DNA of 64,000 bases, taken from assembly GCA_019009955.1 (NCBI GenBank), contig CM032233.1, positions 88,160,001 through 88,224,000 of the forward strand. The letters are read 5' to 3'. A program made the translations under genes and the position numbers. This DNA is from Riptortus pedestris (Eukaryota; Arthropoda; Insecta; Hemiptera; Alydidae). The notes beneath the pieces are model-generated. The model did no database searches. It was not told where the DNA came from and worked only from the letters and a program-made list of their open reading frames with translations. This document shows, piece after piece, positions 62,001-62,813 of the stretch (positions within the stretch are counted from its first letter, which is position 1; each line of letters starts with the position of its first letter).

Positions 62001-62813
62001 AAACGTGAGTGAGATTATTATAATATTTATGTATGTATATTTCAAAATTTGGTAGTTATGTATACTAAATATGTATACTTGTTATATCAGTTATCATGAA
62101 TTCTATTACTACATTAAATCTGCCTATTTACCATTAATTTCATTTAGGTGATGTTTTCAATTCTTGAAACCTAGCACTTAATTCATTTTTATCCCACAAA
62201 TTTTGTTCCAAAATGAAATAATATCATGAGAACATCAATGAATAAAGCTTCTAAATTCATTTTTCATAATAATCTATATTTTTTAAACTTTCCAGTTTTT
62301 TTAAATTTTACCTCTGATACTAATAACATATTAGAAACCAGTTGACTATCCCACAGATCACCAAATAAAAATGATCTTAATCTATCTATAGAAATTAACA
62401 AATCTTTATAATTAAAATTGGTTTAGTTCAGCTATTTCCTCCCAGATTTAGGTTATACATAATATAATAAGAACATGTTTAAAAAGGAGTTAAAAGTTGT
62501 TTGACATTAAAAATAAAAGGTTAGTTTGTGTAATATTGTTTTTATTTGTATTAATTGACTGTGAATGTTAATCAATTGTTAGTTAAAATAAAAAGTAGAT
62601 AGACTAGAAATTTTGTTATATCTAATACAATAAATTATTTTTCACAGGTGTATGTGATAATTTTCATCTTATCATTACATTTGATGTTGATAATAAGAGG
62701 TTCGTACAACAATTGAAGGAAAACCCAGTTCTAAATAACTACTGCAGTCTAATTAAAACTAGACCATTTTCAGAAAGAGCCATGTCCATTATCCCTACTG
62801 AATTGTTATTAAG
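7356..62813 (+). CDS. DYNC2H1: Cytoplasmic dynein-2 heavy chain 1 (IFT dynein), 53 exons, 3' end outside window
   Basis: This is the heavy chain of the dynein-2 motor, which hydrolyses ATP to carry intraflagellar-transport trains from ciliary tip to base. The joined exons give residues 1-2733, against about 4,300 for a full family member. Order: tail (about 1-1100), linker (about 1100-1630, with KWVYLEPI and the [15 protein letters not shown] stretch), AAA1 (Walker A GPAGTGKT 1643-1650, Walker B CFDEFN, sensor-I Asn 1746, LFRPV), AAA2 (GPASSGKS), AAA3 (degenerate) and the start of AAA4. The AAA1 [14 protein letters not shown] stretch, the [12 protein letters not shown] stretch and the tail match dynein-2, not dynein-1 or axonemal chains. 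Every junction is GT-AG and keeps frame; no stop or frameshift was found. The start is the Met that places RK-x11-FGL exactly as in the vertebrate protein. An X-box upstream suggests RFX control. Confidence 0.97.
7985..8455 (-). mobile_element. 5' part of the palindrome-ended repeat (intron 1)
   Basis: In + sense it runs from a core block (8045-8165, G-run 8142-8160) to the inverted 5' signature aaatctgcttagtttacgca at 8413-8432, then the gcatgacggactt block. The copy lacks the microsatellite and palindromic end. Confidence 0.6.
8705..8847 (+). CDS. DYNC2H1: DYNC2H1 exon 2 (residues 15-62)
   Basis: Contains [11 protein letters not shown], then [17 protein letters not shown] and ISFANQ. These match the vertebrate N-terminal pattern YFGL, then NFLDDGNQMLL and ISFSN. 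The acceptor is tttttacag and the donor gtatgc. Intron 2 (1,581 bp) shows nothing recognisable beyond AT-rich sequence. Confidence 0.93.
10429..10599 (+). CDS. DYNC2H1: DYNC2H1 exon 3 (residues 63-119)
   Basis: Tail segment with [30 protein letters not shown] and IYSPLM. It aligns without gaps to the ENLHDNILVSSMLESPISSLY region of vertebrate DYNC2H1. Phase 0 at both ends. Followed by a short 203-bp intron. Confidence 0.95.
10803..10938 (+). CDS. DYNC2H1: DYNC2H1 exon 4 (residues 120-164)
   Basis: Tail segment including [18 protein letters not shown], comparable to FDPKLQNLLSELEAGL in the family. It ends one base into the next codon. Intron 4 (466 bp) is plain AT-rich DNA. Confidence 0.93.
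11405..11507 (+). CDS. DYNC2H1: DYNC2H1 exon 5 (residues 165-198)
   Basis: Encodes [20 protein letters not shown] followed by a helix ending in LAVKY, matching the family's ILTPSDEFQFW region. Intron 5 (1,593 bp) contains a repeat fragment with a long TG-rich array at 11785-11986. Confidence 0.92.
11715..12275 (-). mobile_element. Palindrome-ended repeat fragment with TG-type microsatellite slot (intron 5)
   Basis: In + sense 'cgatcctacctaggagatga' (11741-11760) is followed by the TG array. After it come the diverged 'taatttttgtttgattgtaa' block (12049-12068) and core sequence up to about 12275. Order and spacing match the full copies, but the slot holds TG instead of TA and the 3' palindrome is missing. 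Confidence 0.6.
11785..11986. repeat. Compound (TG)n array with a 36-38-bp higher-order unit
   Basis: Runs of TG alternate with a ggatgtgcgcacgcacatg-type segment repeated about four times. Nearly the whole 200 bp is alternating purine-pyrimidine. Open frames across it on both strands are low-complexity artefacts. Confidence 0.9.
13101..13237 (+). CDS. DYNC2H1: DYNC2H1 exon 6 (residues 199-244)
   Basis: Contains [15 protein letters not shown], then VLDDVWKKD and [14 protein letters not shown]. The family pattern here is VVDDVWRQT followed by YPESRMLHLLDIIG. Intron 6 (1,381 bp) carries a short interspersed repeat shared with intron 36 (13460-13545). Confidence 0.95.
13460..13545. repeat. Dispersed repeat shared with 44876-44950
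   Basis: The block 'ttgtactgctattaaattaa' then 'tacaaaatgattcgctgcac' and 'aaaattctttcatttgaa' is matched at 44880-44950 with scattered substitutions. It is probably an old transposon fragment of unknown class. Confidence 0.55.
14619..14710 (+). CDS. DYNC2H1: DYNC2H1 exon 7 (residues 245-275)
   Basis: Encodes [18 protein letters not shown] and an acidic helix ending LTDEPLRN. It corresponds to the GSFGRFVQKKLGTLNLW region. Intron 7 (1,703 bp) is AT-rich and holds a TA array at 15623-15686; nothing else is recognised. Confidence 0.92.
15623..15686. repeat. (TA)n microsatellite (intron 7)
   Basis: About 32 TA units. The flanks do not show the repeat-family blocks that surround other arrays. 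Confidence 0.95.
16414..16554 (+). CDS. DYNC2H1: DYNC2H1 exon 8 (residues 276-322)
   Basis: Contains [20 protein letters not shown], then [20 protein letters not shown]. This is recognisable as the ISICEQWVIVCNHLTGQVWQ region of vertebrate proteins. Intron 8 (589 bp) contains a SINE with a 14-bp target duplication. Confidence 0.95.
16636..16817 (+). mobile_element. tRNA-derived SINE, internally deleted (intron 8)
   Basis: The element starts near 'ggaactcaggctagtcatg' and has the A-box-like region, but the B-box part of the tRNA head is deleted. The body (tttagtggcaaaatcattaa, then 'ccaccctggctagaaatggg') and tail remain. A perfect 14-bp target-site duplication TAATGTATGAATTA flanks it (16622-16635 and 16818-16831), showing LINE-style retroposition. 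Confidence 0.85.
17144..17243 (+). CDS. DYNC2H1: DYNC2H1 exon 9 (residues 323-355)
   Basis: Encodes [20 protein letters not shown], then a segment ending FFSPFK, comparable to the family's FEPFTG. Intron 9 (1,769 bp) is AT-rich and contains an inverted-repeat element at 18418-18519. Confidence 0.92.
18418..18519. mobile_element. Short inverted-repeat element (MITE-like hairpin, intron 9)
   Basis: Arms of about 31 bp (18418-18448 and 18487-18519) are inverted copies centred on gagccttttgggtcaaaca / tgtttgatccaaaaggctc, with three or four differences. A loop of about 38 bp separates them. It could be a tiny MITE or the end-to-end remnant of a larger element; no clear target duplication. Confidence 0.5.
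19013..19161 (+). CDS. DYNC2H1: DYNC2H1 exon 10 (residues 356-405)
   Basis: Contains [20 protein letters not shown], matching PVQYNPYTEPLWKAAVSQYE of the family, then a charged helix ending NIGSNTLQ. Intron 10 (1,758 bp) hosts a piggyBac-like element. Confidence 0.96.
19428..20432 (-). mobile_element. piggyBac-like transposon, non-autonomous deletion derivative (intron 10)
   Basis: The 1,005-bp element is bounded by TTAA on both sides (19424-19427 and 20433-20436). It has perfect 17-bp terminal inverted repeats CCCTAGAATGGTAGTGA. The CCCTAGAA start and the TTAA target are hallmarks of piggyBac. Subterminal copies of a 'tggtattgatacgtaaa' motif lie near both ends. The minus strand keeps the start of a transposase-like frame but nothing resembling the catalytic core. 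Both ends look intact, so a trans-acting transposase could have mobilised it. Confidence 0.9.
19693..20004 (-). pseudogene. Remnant of piggyBac-type transposase N-terminus
   Basis: Starting at the Met codon 20002-20004, the frame reads [18 protein letters not shown] followed by a strongly acidic stretch ([11 protein letters not shown], then [13 protein letters not shown]). This is typical of the N-terminal region of piggyBac transposases. An in-frame stop is at codon 36 and the frame ends at codon 104. The DDD catalytic domain and the cysteine-rich C-terminus are missing, so it cannot encode an active enzyme. Confidence 0.65.
20920..21126 (+). CDS. DYNC2H1: DYNC2H1 exon 11 (residues 406-474)
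   Basis: Encodes [18 protein letters not shown], then [15 protein letters not shown] and a segment ending KARQDEEK. It aligns with the FLKYKELVKRPTISKELMLE region. Phase 0 at both ends. Intron 11 (1,097 bp) is mostly featureless; one stretch at 21869-22016 could be read as a cryptic terminal exon (see findings). Confidence 0.94.
22224..22390 (+). CDS. DYNC2H1: DYNC2H1 exon 12 (residues 475-529)
   Basis: Contains [17 protein letters not shown], then [16 protein letters not shown], matching the KLYEQEQFDDWSRD region of the family. Intron 12 is 372 bp of AT-rich DNA. Confidence 0.94.
22763..22955 (+). CDS. DYNC2H1: DYNC2H1 exon 13 (residues 530-594)
   Basis: Contains [19 protein letters not shown], then [17 protein letters not shown], matching GLLKVHYSDRLVILLREVRQ and LSALGF in the vertebrate tail. 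Followed by a 131-bp intron. Confidence 0.96.
23087..23314 (+). CDS. DYNC2H1: DYNC2H1 exon 14 (residues 595-670)
   Basis: Contains [20 protein letters not shown], then [20 protein letters not shown]. The latter corresponds to LEGYIQKLQNAAERLATENR. The glycine-rich insert of the human protein is shorter here. Intron 14 (838 bp) has a compound TG/TA array. Confidence 0.96.
23437..23622. repeat. Compound (TG)n/(TA)n array (intron 14)
   Basis: Blocks of TG, TA, TG, TA and TG follow one another for about 185 bp. Long Tyr-Ile or Cys-Val frames across it are by-products. Confidence 0.95.
24153..24251 (+). CDS. DYNC2H1: DYNC2H1 exon 15 (residues 671-703)
   Basis: Encodes [20 protein letters not shown] then [13 protein letters not shown], comparable to VVVLMNIDLLRQQQRWKDGL in the family. 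Phase 0. Intron 15 is 281 bp. Confidence 0.9.
24533..24663 (+). CDS. DYNC2H1: DYNC2H1 exon 16 (residues 704-746)
   Basis: Contains [20 protein letters not shown], matching WKQHWNHQLYKALEHQYQMG. Ends with two bases of the next codon. Intron 16 (2,150 bp) contains a repeat copy with a nested SINE. Confidence 0.94.
24830..25855 (-). mobile_element. Palindrome-ended repeat, near-complete, with nested SINE (intron 16)
   Basis: In + sense it runs from the 3' palindrome side (agcagatttccctcaaggga, 24831-24850) to the inverted 5' signature (aatttgcttagtttatgcat and on to 25850). The microsatellite section is deleted. A SINE in the same, minus, orientation lies inside at 25171-25383. Confidence 0.6.
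25171..25383 (-). mobile_element. tRNA-derived SINE nested in repeat copy (intron 16)
   Basis: Reverse complement of the element at 49874-50096, beginning at 25383 with ggggctcgggttggtcgtgc. The B-box GGTTCGAATCCC lies at 25305-25316. The body and the gtgcacgtaaat tail are intact, and the head is the best preserved of the copies here. Confidence 0.85.
26814..26951 (+). CDS. DYNC2H1: DYNC2H1 exon 17 (residues 747-792)
   Basis: Contains [19 protein letters not shown], then [21 protein letters not shown], matching LQFRPPFEEIRAKYYREMKR and the following region; it is a few residues shorter than human. Intron 17 is 730 bp without recognised features. Confidence 0.94.
27682..27891 (+). CDS. DYNC2H1: DYNC2H1 exon 18 (residues 793-862)
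   Basis: The acceptor follows a 21-T tract. Encodes [20 protein letters not shown], then [20 protein letters not shown], a [10 protein letters not shown] segment and a helix ending AKFSR. This corresponds to HKEWIVIGQVDMEALVEKHL and DWEKNFKALK. Donor gtctgt is the weakest in the gene. Intron 18 (1,132 bp) has a repeat fragment and TA arrays. Confidence 0.94.
28125..28290 (-). mobile_element. Palindrome-ended repeat fragment with TA array (intron 18)
   Basis: Blocks 'ttcatcgatcgtacttagta', 'gatgacgaatattaggtccg' and 'ttcaaaattatata' precede a TA-rich array (28205-28277), as in the inverted microsatellite-flanking part of full copies. A second short TA array is at 28435-28475. Confidence 0.5.
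29024..29270 (+). CDS. DYNC2H1: DYNC2H1 exon 19 (residues 863-945)
   Basis: Starts [20 protein letters not shown], continues with [20 protein letters not shown], and contains [20 protein letters not shown]. The family has VKVDCLNINCNPVKTVIDDL, then IMPQSVEEIGDANLQYSKLQ. Longest exon in the window (247 bp). Intron 19 carries a 56-base T run. Confidence 0.96.
29452..29507. repeat. Poly(T) run of 56 (intron 19)
   Basis: Uninterrupted T homopolymer, either the poly(A) tail of a minus-strand retroposed copy or a plain homopolymer. No SINE or LINE sequence is recognisable next to it. Its exact length is unreliable in most sequencing chemistries. Confidence 0.9.
29758..29907 (+). CDS. DYNC2H1: DYNC2H1 exon 20 (residues 946-995)
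   Basis: Predicted helical tail segment: [20 protein letters not shown], then [19 protein letters not shown]. This matches the region around LKAKWDKFELMMESHQLMIK. Phase 0. Intron 20 (919 bp) is featureless. Confidence 0.92.
30827..31032 (+). CDS. DYNC2H1: DYNC2H1 exon 21 (residues 996-1063)
   Basis: Highly charged, helical: [20 protein letters not shown] then LKPKKE. The family motif is LEKFKARWDQLKPGDD. The acceptor region reads tttcaggcag, so a second AG four bases downstream is available but would break the frame. Intron 21 (1,153 bp) has a TA array. Confidence 0.94.
31978..32042. repeat. (TA)n microsatellite (intron 21)
   Basis: About 30 TA units just before exon 22. The flanks do not match the repeat-family blocks. 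Confidence 0.95.
32186..32301 (+). CDS. DYNC2H1: DYNC2H1 exon 22 (residues 1064-1102)
   Basis: Encodes [20 protein letters not shown] and a helix ending MQDFKN, matching CHHFRLEEPNFSLASSISKD. It marks the end of the tail. Intron 22 (470 bp) contains an in-frame open stretch leading into exon 23 that I consider accidental. Confidence 0.93.
32772..32926 (+). CDS. DYNC2H1: DYNC2H1 exon 23 (residues 1103-1154)
   Basis: Contains [20 protein letters not shown] then IWEEKLE and [13 protein letters not shown]. The family has NEDWITFRTKTYLFEEFLMN then WHDRLRK and VMTVKLQSEVDKYK. Start of the linker region. Intron 23 (1,330 bp) shows nothing recognisable. Confidence 0.95.
34257..34424 (+). CDS. DYNC2H1: DYNC2H1 exon 24 (residues 1155-1210, linker)
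   Basis: Contains [20 protein letters not shown], then IFNLFGRP and [11 protein letters not shown]. The vertebrate protein has IPILKYVRGEHLSPDHWLDL, FRLLGLP and FGDLLRV. Intron 24 is 647 bp, featureless. Confidence 0.97.
35072..35230 (+). CDS. DYNC2H1: DYNC2H1 exon 25 (residues 1211-1263, linker)
   Basis: Contains [20 protein letters not shown], matching NSRAQGEVTIREALRELDLW, then [12 protein letters not shown]. Phase 0. Intron 25 (1,181 bp) is AT-rich with no recognised feature. Confidence 0.97.
36412..36551 (+). CDS. DYNC2H1: DYNC2H1 exon 26 (residues 1264-1309, linker)
   Basis: Contains [13 protein letters not shown] then [20 protein letters not shown], matching VGDNRCLLQSLKD and VSIWERKLAELDEYLQNLNH. 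Intron 26 (532 bp) holds a repeat fragment with a TG array. Confidence 0.97.
36815..36997 (-). mobile_element. Palindrome-ended repeat 3' part with TG array (intron 26)
   Basis: In + sense: tttagcagatttagttcaag then ggaaatcagctattt (decayed palindrome), then 'gtactcatgacacaattttc' and 'gatgatgaaaatgaggtccc', then a TG array (36953-36995) in the microsatellite slot. Confidence 0.6.
37084..37297 (+). CDS. DYNC2H1: DYNC2H1 exon 27 (residues 1310-1381, linker)
   Basis: Starts with the conserved linker motif KWVYLEPI (Lys codon split across the junction), and later reads [17 protein letters not shown], matching LDQLQRCQKSLNEFLEEKR. First of four exons separated by introns of only 76-86 bp. Confidence 0.98.
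37380..37607 (+). CDS. DYNC2H1: DYNC2H1 exon 28 (residues 1382-1457, linker)
   Basis: Contains [19 protein letters not shown] then [20 protein letters not shown]. These correspond to PRFYFIGDDDLLEILGQS and IQSHLKKLFAGINSVCFDE. This linker core is strongly conserved in dynein heavy chains. Confidence 0.98.
37694..37885 (+). CDS. DYNC2H1: DYNC2H1 exon 29 (residues 1458-1521, linker)
   Basis: Contains [20 protein letters not shown] then [16 protein letters not shown]. The family has TWLNDLALEMKKTLEQLLKE and FPSQILCLAEQIKFTE. Donor is gttagt. Confidence 0.98.
37962..38152 (+). CDS. DYNC2H1: DYNC2H1 exon 30 (residues 1522-1584, linker)
   Basis: Contains [20 protein letters not shown] then [10 protein letters not shown]. 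The family has ILELKLKALILDIIHNIDVV and EDWAWKKQLR. The next intron is the largest here (2,729 bp) and holds a SINE tail and a full-length palindrome-ended repeat. Confidence 0.97.
39683..39722 (+). mobile_element. SINE 3' tail fragment abutting the next repeat (intron 30)
   Basis: 'cccgattagcctaagttgca' then aaaagtggacgttaataaat is the end of the SINE described at 49874-50096. It directly precedes the 5' end of the palindrome-ended repeat. Confidence 0.65.
39724..40367 (+). mobile_element. Full-length palindrome-ended (Helentron/HINE-like) repeat (intron 30)
   Basis: Best-preserved copy, about 644 bp. The 5' end has ccacgcaggggctgcgtaaa then agcagatttccc (39755-39766). The core has a C-run (40025-40051), followed by 'gcgaccgctagagcagtaac', a TA array (40165-40227) and 'cagttttgaacggacctcat'. 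The 3' palindrome is GATTTCCCTTAAGGGAAATC (40342-40361), then TGCTAA. AGCAGATTTCCC and GGGAAATCTGCT form short inverted repeats near the two ends. No coding capacity. Confidence 0.7.
40165..40227. repeat. (TA)n microsatellite in the element's internal slot
   Basis: About 31 TA units located between the same two conserved blocks as the array at 5637-5702. Confidence 0.95.
40882..41020 (+). CDS. DYNC2H1: DYNC2H1 exon 31 (residues 1585-1631)
   Basis: Contains [20 protein letters not shown] then DKCYLTLTQ, matching FQYTYEYQGNASKLVYTPLT. This conserved stretch leads into AAA1. Followed by a 76-bp intron. Confidence 0.98.
41097..41216 (+). CDS. DYNC2H1: DYNC2H1 exon 32 (residues 1632-1671, AAA1 Walker A)
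   Basis: [20 protein letters not shown] holds the AAA1 P-loop GPAGTGKT at 41130-41153 (residues 1643-1650), followed by [15 protein letters not shown]1 is the main ATPase site of dyneins and the loop is intact. Intron 32 (1,146 bp) contains a diverged SINE and a perfect hairpin. Confidence 0.99.
41329..41513 (+). mobile_element. Diverged tRNA-derived SINE (intron 32)
   Basis: Shows 'tgttcatgtgagttacagca', a B-box-like gggttcgactctc, then tcgctaaataaaccattaga, 'agtagtaacctgtagataat' and a gttaataaataat tail, in the order of the other SINE copies but with many substitutions and a truncated head. Confidence 0.65.
41814..41841. repeat. Perfect 13-bp-arm hairpin (intron 32)
   Basis: ATCTTAACTGATT and its exact reverse complement are separated by two bases. 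There is no T-run making it a typical terminator and no miRNA-length stem, so its role is unknown. Confidence 0.85.
42363..42545 (+). CDS. DYNC2H1: DYNC2H1 exon 33 (residues 1672-1732, AAA1 Walker B)
   Basis: Contains [20 protein letters not shown] with Walker B CFDEFN at 42426-42443 (Asp 1695, Glu 1696), both acidic residues kept. Intron 33 (1,250 bp) holds a fragment of the repeat family. Confidence 0.99.
42835..43045 (+). mobile_element. 5' fragment of the palindrome-ended repeat (intron 33)
   Basis: Begins 'tgcaggtgctgcataaacta' then agcagatttcacg, followed by 'gatctcatctcgccatacat' and 'ctgaagtctgaaaacaagaa'. Same order as 2415-2620; the rest of the element is missing. Confidence 0.6.
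43796..44019 (+). CDS. DYNC2H1: DYNC2H1 exon 34 (residues 1733-1806, AAA1 sensors)
   Basis: Contains [20 protein letters not shown], with the sensor-I-type Asn at 1746, and [13 protein letters not shown] (Arg 1767), then [19 protein letters not shown]. Near-identical to vertebrate DYNC2H1 here. Followed by a 180-bp intron. Confidence 0.99.
44200..44318 (+). CDS. DYNC2H1: DYNC2H1 exon 35 (residues 1807-1846, AAA1)
   Basis: Contains [20 protein letters not shown], the family motif [20 protein letters not shown]. Ends in an acidic, variable segment. Followed by a 104-bp intron. Confidence 0.98.
44423..44622 (+). CDS. DYNC2H1: DYNC2H1 exon 36 (residues 1847-1913, AAA1-AAA2 junction)
   Basis: Contains [17 protein letters not shown] then [11 protein letters not shown] and [11 protein letters not shown]. 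The family has IVVQALRLNTMSKFTFTD and LIKDVFPGIEL. Intron 36 (2,178 bp) holds two repeat fragments and an unclassified GC-richer stretch (46170-46500). Confidence 0.97.
44876..44950. repeat. Dispersed repeat shared with 13460-13545 (intron 36)
   Basis: Second copy of the 'tactcctattaaattaaata' block described in intron 6. Upstream here is 'gtctggtgtggacaccaaat', which may belong to the same element. Confidence 0.55.
45595..46165 (+). mobile_element. Degraded palindrome-ended repeat (intron 36)
   Basis: A 5' remnant 'cttgtcacacaggggctgac' is followed by the core (C-run 46038-46045), then 'attatgactgctagagtata' and a shrunken TA slot (46129-46140) before attttgaacagagctcgtt. The 3' palindrome is lost. 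Confidence 0.55.
46801..46908 (+). CDS. DYNC2H1: DYNC2H1 exon 37 (residues 1914-1949, AAA2 Walker A)
   Basis: Contains [20 protein letters not shown], with the AAA2 P-loop GPASSGKS at 46861-46884 (residues 1934-1941), intact. The vertebrate counterpart is [17 protein letters not shown]. Followed by a 184-bp intron. Confidence 0.98.
47093..47249 (+). CDS. DYNC2H1: DYNC2H1 exon 38 (residues 1950-2001, AAA2)
   Basis: Contains [20 protein letters not shown] then [14 protein letters not shown]. The family has MNPKAMPRYQLLGHIDMDTR then EWSDGVLTNSARQV. Intron 38 (1,092 bp) includes a 116-codon open stretch at 47518-47868 that I do not recognise. Confidence 0.98.
48342..48549 (+). CDS. DYNC2H1: DYNC2H1 exon 39 (residues 2002-2070, AAA2 Walker B)
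   Basis: Contains [20 protein letters not shown] (Walker B CDGD, starting about residue 2009), then LLTLPSG and [20 protein letters not shown]. This is among the best-conserved stretches of dynein heavy chains. Intron 39 (1,114 bp) has a small repeat remnant at 48783-48890. Confidence 0.99.
48783..48890 (-). mobile_element. Small remnant of the palindrome-ended repeat (intron 39)
   Basis: 'ccaatcctacttggcagtag', then 'gaatgaaggccattcaaaat' and a TA/CATA-rich stretch resemble the microsatellite-flanking block in inverted sense. Confidence 0.35.
49664..49764 (+). CDS. DYNC2H1: DYNC2H1 exon 40 (residues 2071-2104, AAA2)
   Basis: [18 protein letters not shown] matches the SDEETDLNSLIKSWLRNQP region. 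Starts on a Ser codon split across the junction. Intron 40 (1,673 bp) holds one intact SINE and another probable tRNA-related repeat. Confidence 0.95.
49874..50096 (+). mobile_element. tRNA-derived SINE, intact, with target duplication (intron 40)
   Basis: About 223 bp. The tRNA-like head has B-box GGTTCGATTCC at 49940-49950. The body contains taatcattaaataaactcct then 'cccaccctggctagaaaagg', and the end is gtggacgtaaataattaac. The target-site duplication ACTTATGTTCAAAG is perfect (49860-49873 and 50097-50110). It is the reference copy for this family in the window. Confidence 0.9.
50680..50775 (+). mobile_element. Decayed SINE body (intron 40)
   Basis: A 'tagtaatgaaatctctgaat' stretch then 'tctagtctcacgcttgctag' and aaatgggaggg resembles the body of the SINE at 49874-50096 with many changes. 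Confidence 0.35.
51165..51330 (-). mobile_element. Possible second tRNA-derived repeat (intron 40)
   Basis: On the minus strand the start is gaatggcagtggtctagtgg, which contains an A-box-like TGGTCTAGTGG (51306-51316). About 150 bp of slightly GC-richer unique sequence follows. A good B-box is not visible. It could be an old SINE of another family or a tRNA-related fragment. Confidence 0.3.
51438..51616 (+). CDS. DYNC2H1: DYNC2H1 exon 41 (residues 2105-2164, AAA2-AAA3 junction)
   Basis: [20 protein letters not shown] then VRSCLSLLN and [18 protein letters not shown]. The family has ALQWVLKQNDYVVETSLVGT then LIRGLGGNLNMKSRLEF. Intron 41 (1,034 bp) is AT-rich with nothing recognised. Confidence 0.96.
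52651..52883 (+). CDS. DYNC2H1: DYNC2H1 exon 42 (residues 2165-2241, AAA3 Walker A)
   Basis: Ends with [11 protein letters not shown], the AAA3 P-loop; the next residues are Arg-Ser instead of the usual Thr/Ser directly after Lys. Human DYNC2H1 is also unusual here (GPEGCGKG). The segment before the loop is acidic and variable. Intron 42 (1,273 bp) has a repeat fragment and compound microsatellite. Confidence 0.95.
53305..53430 (+). mobile_element. Repeat-family fragment with (TC)n(TA)n array (intron 42)
   Basis: 'atgcaaccgctagagcatta' then gcagacaaatata leads into a TC array (53353-53378) and a TA array (53379-53427). This is the left flank of the family's microsatellite slot; the right flank is not recognisable. 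Confidence 0.55.
54157..54262 (+). CDS. DYNC2H1: DYNC2H1 exon 43 (residues 2242-2277, AAA3)
   Basis: [20 protein letters not shown] then [16 protein letters not shown] follows the P-loop. The family pattern is LRSTQIATVHCSAQTTSRHL then LQKLSQ. Intron 43 is 777 bp, featureless apart from homopolymers. Confidence 0.93.
55040..55180 (+). CDS. DYNC2H1: DYNC2H1 exon 44 (residues 2278-2324, AAA3 Walker B position)
   Basis: TNTRRVYRP... matches STNTGRVYRP... of the family. Then [20 protein letters not shown] replaces the usual hydrophobic-D-E/D-INLP...DKWG: the two Walker B positions are Ser 2303 and His 2304 (55115-55120). This suggests AAA3 cannot hydrolyse ATP. Intron 44 (2,186 bp) contains a repeat 3' end and a solo LTR. 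Confidence 0.96.
55575..55752 (+). mobile_element. 3' end of the palindrome-ended repeat (intron 44)
   Basis: 'agagaccgttaacagacaaa' is followed by a very short TA slot, then attttgaacagacctcattt, 'cgtcatctcctgggtagggt' and the palindrome gatttcctttacgggaaatc ending tgctaaaa. A 5'-truncated copy. Confidence 0.65.
55990..56042. repeat. (GA)n microsatellite in U3 of the LTR
   Basis: About 26 GA units near the 5' end of the LTR. GA arrays bind GAGA-type factors in flies, so a promoter role is conceivable but unproven. Confidence 0.95.
56333..56572 (+). repeat. 25-bp tandem repeat within the LTR
   Basis: Seven or eight units of GACAGTGCAGTGCCGCGAAG plus TAAAG or TAAAT. The unit ends alternate, which gives a 50-bp higher-order period. 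The preceding 'gactgtaagtaacagtttag' block also recurs (56300 and 56499), so a larger duplication is superimposed. It falls in the transcribed R region; the long minus-strand frame here is a by-product. Confidence 0.9.
57367..57503 (+). CDS. DYNC2H1: DYNC2H1 exon 45 (residues 2325-2369, AAA3)
   Basis: [20 protein letters not shown] matches [20 protein letters not shown]. The segment that follows is about four residues shorter than in human and reads [14 protein letters not shown] where the family has TTRFTSIVRLCS. Intron 45 is 431 bp. Confidence 0.97.
57935..58049 (+). CDS. DYNC2H1: DYNC2H1 exon 46 (residues 2370-2408, AAA3)
   Basis: Helical segment [20 protein letters not shown] then [11 protein letters not shown]. 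It corresponds to the REQLQTIYGAYLEPVLHKNL region, but conservation is low. Intron 46 (1,024 bp) shows nothing recognisable. Confidence 0.9.
59074..59190 (+). CDS. DYNC2H1: DYNC2H1 exon 47 (residues 2409-2447, AAA3 C-terminal helices)
   Basis: [20 protein letters not shown] then [19 protein letters not shown]. The family has VRAKFTVDDYSHYFFTPCIL then TQWVLGLFRYDLE. Weakly conserved; the glycine-rich loop seen in human is missing. Intron 47 is 315 bp. Confidence 0.88.
59506..59638 (+). CDS. DYNC2H1: DYNC2H1 exon 48 (residues 2448-2491)
   Basis: [20 protein letters not shown] corresponds to VAYEARRLFRDKIVGAKELH. The acceptor (tattttaaag) is unusually poor in a clean pyrimidine tract, but phase and similarity support it. 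Followed by a 71-bp intron, the shortest in the window. Confidence 0.86.
59710..59814 (+). CDS. DYNC2H1: DYNC2H1 exon 49 (residues 2492-2526, AAA3-AAA4 junction)
   Basis: [20 protein letters not shown] then [15 protein letters not shown]. The family has SFYVTWGARHN then LKDVIKKGLIHYG. The human proline/glycine-rich loop is shorter here. Followed by a 79-bp intron. Confidence 0.9.
59894..60126 (+). CDS. DYNC2H1: DYNC2H1 exon 50 (residues 2527-2604, AAA4 P-loop)
   Basis: [20 protein letters not shown] carries the AAA4 P-loop with Arg-Lys where a typical loop has Gly-Lys; human reads GRSGVGRRT. Then [20 protein letters not shown], matching AVLFSPKISRGYELKQFKND. Followed by a 244-bp intron. Confidence 0.97.
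60371..60484 (+). CDS. DYNC2H1: DYNC2H1 exon 51 (residues 2605-2642, AAA4 Walker B)
   Basis: [20 protein letters not shown] then [12 protein letters not shown], matching VLQLAGIEAQQVVLLLEDYQ. The Walker B acidic pair Glu-Asp is kept (2621-2622). Intron 51 (1,411 bp) has no recognised element. Confidence 0.97.
61896..62004 (+). CDS. DYNC2H1: DYNC2H1 exon 52 (residues 2643-2678, AAA4)
   Basis: [20 protein letters not shown] then [11 protein letters not shown]. The family has VPGLYTLEELEPLLLPLKDQ then PVFNYFTYRIQ. Intron 52 is 643 bp, featureless. Confidence 0.97.
62648..62813 (+). CDS. DYNC2H1: DYNC2H1 exon 53 (residues 2679-2733, AAA4, last exon in window)
   Basis: [20 protein letters not shown] then [20 protein letters not shown] and ELLL. 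The family has NLHIVLIMDSANSNFMINCE then SNPALHKKCQVLWMEGWSNS. Ends two bases into a codon at a gtattt donor, so the reading continues beyond this window. Confidence 0.95.
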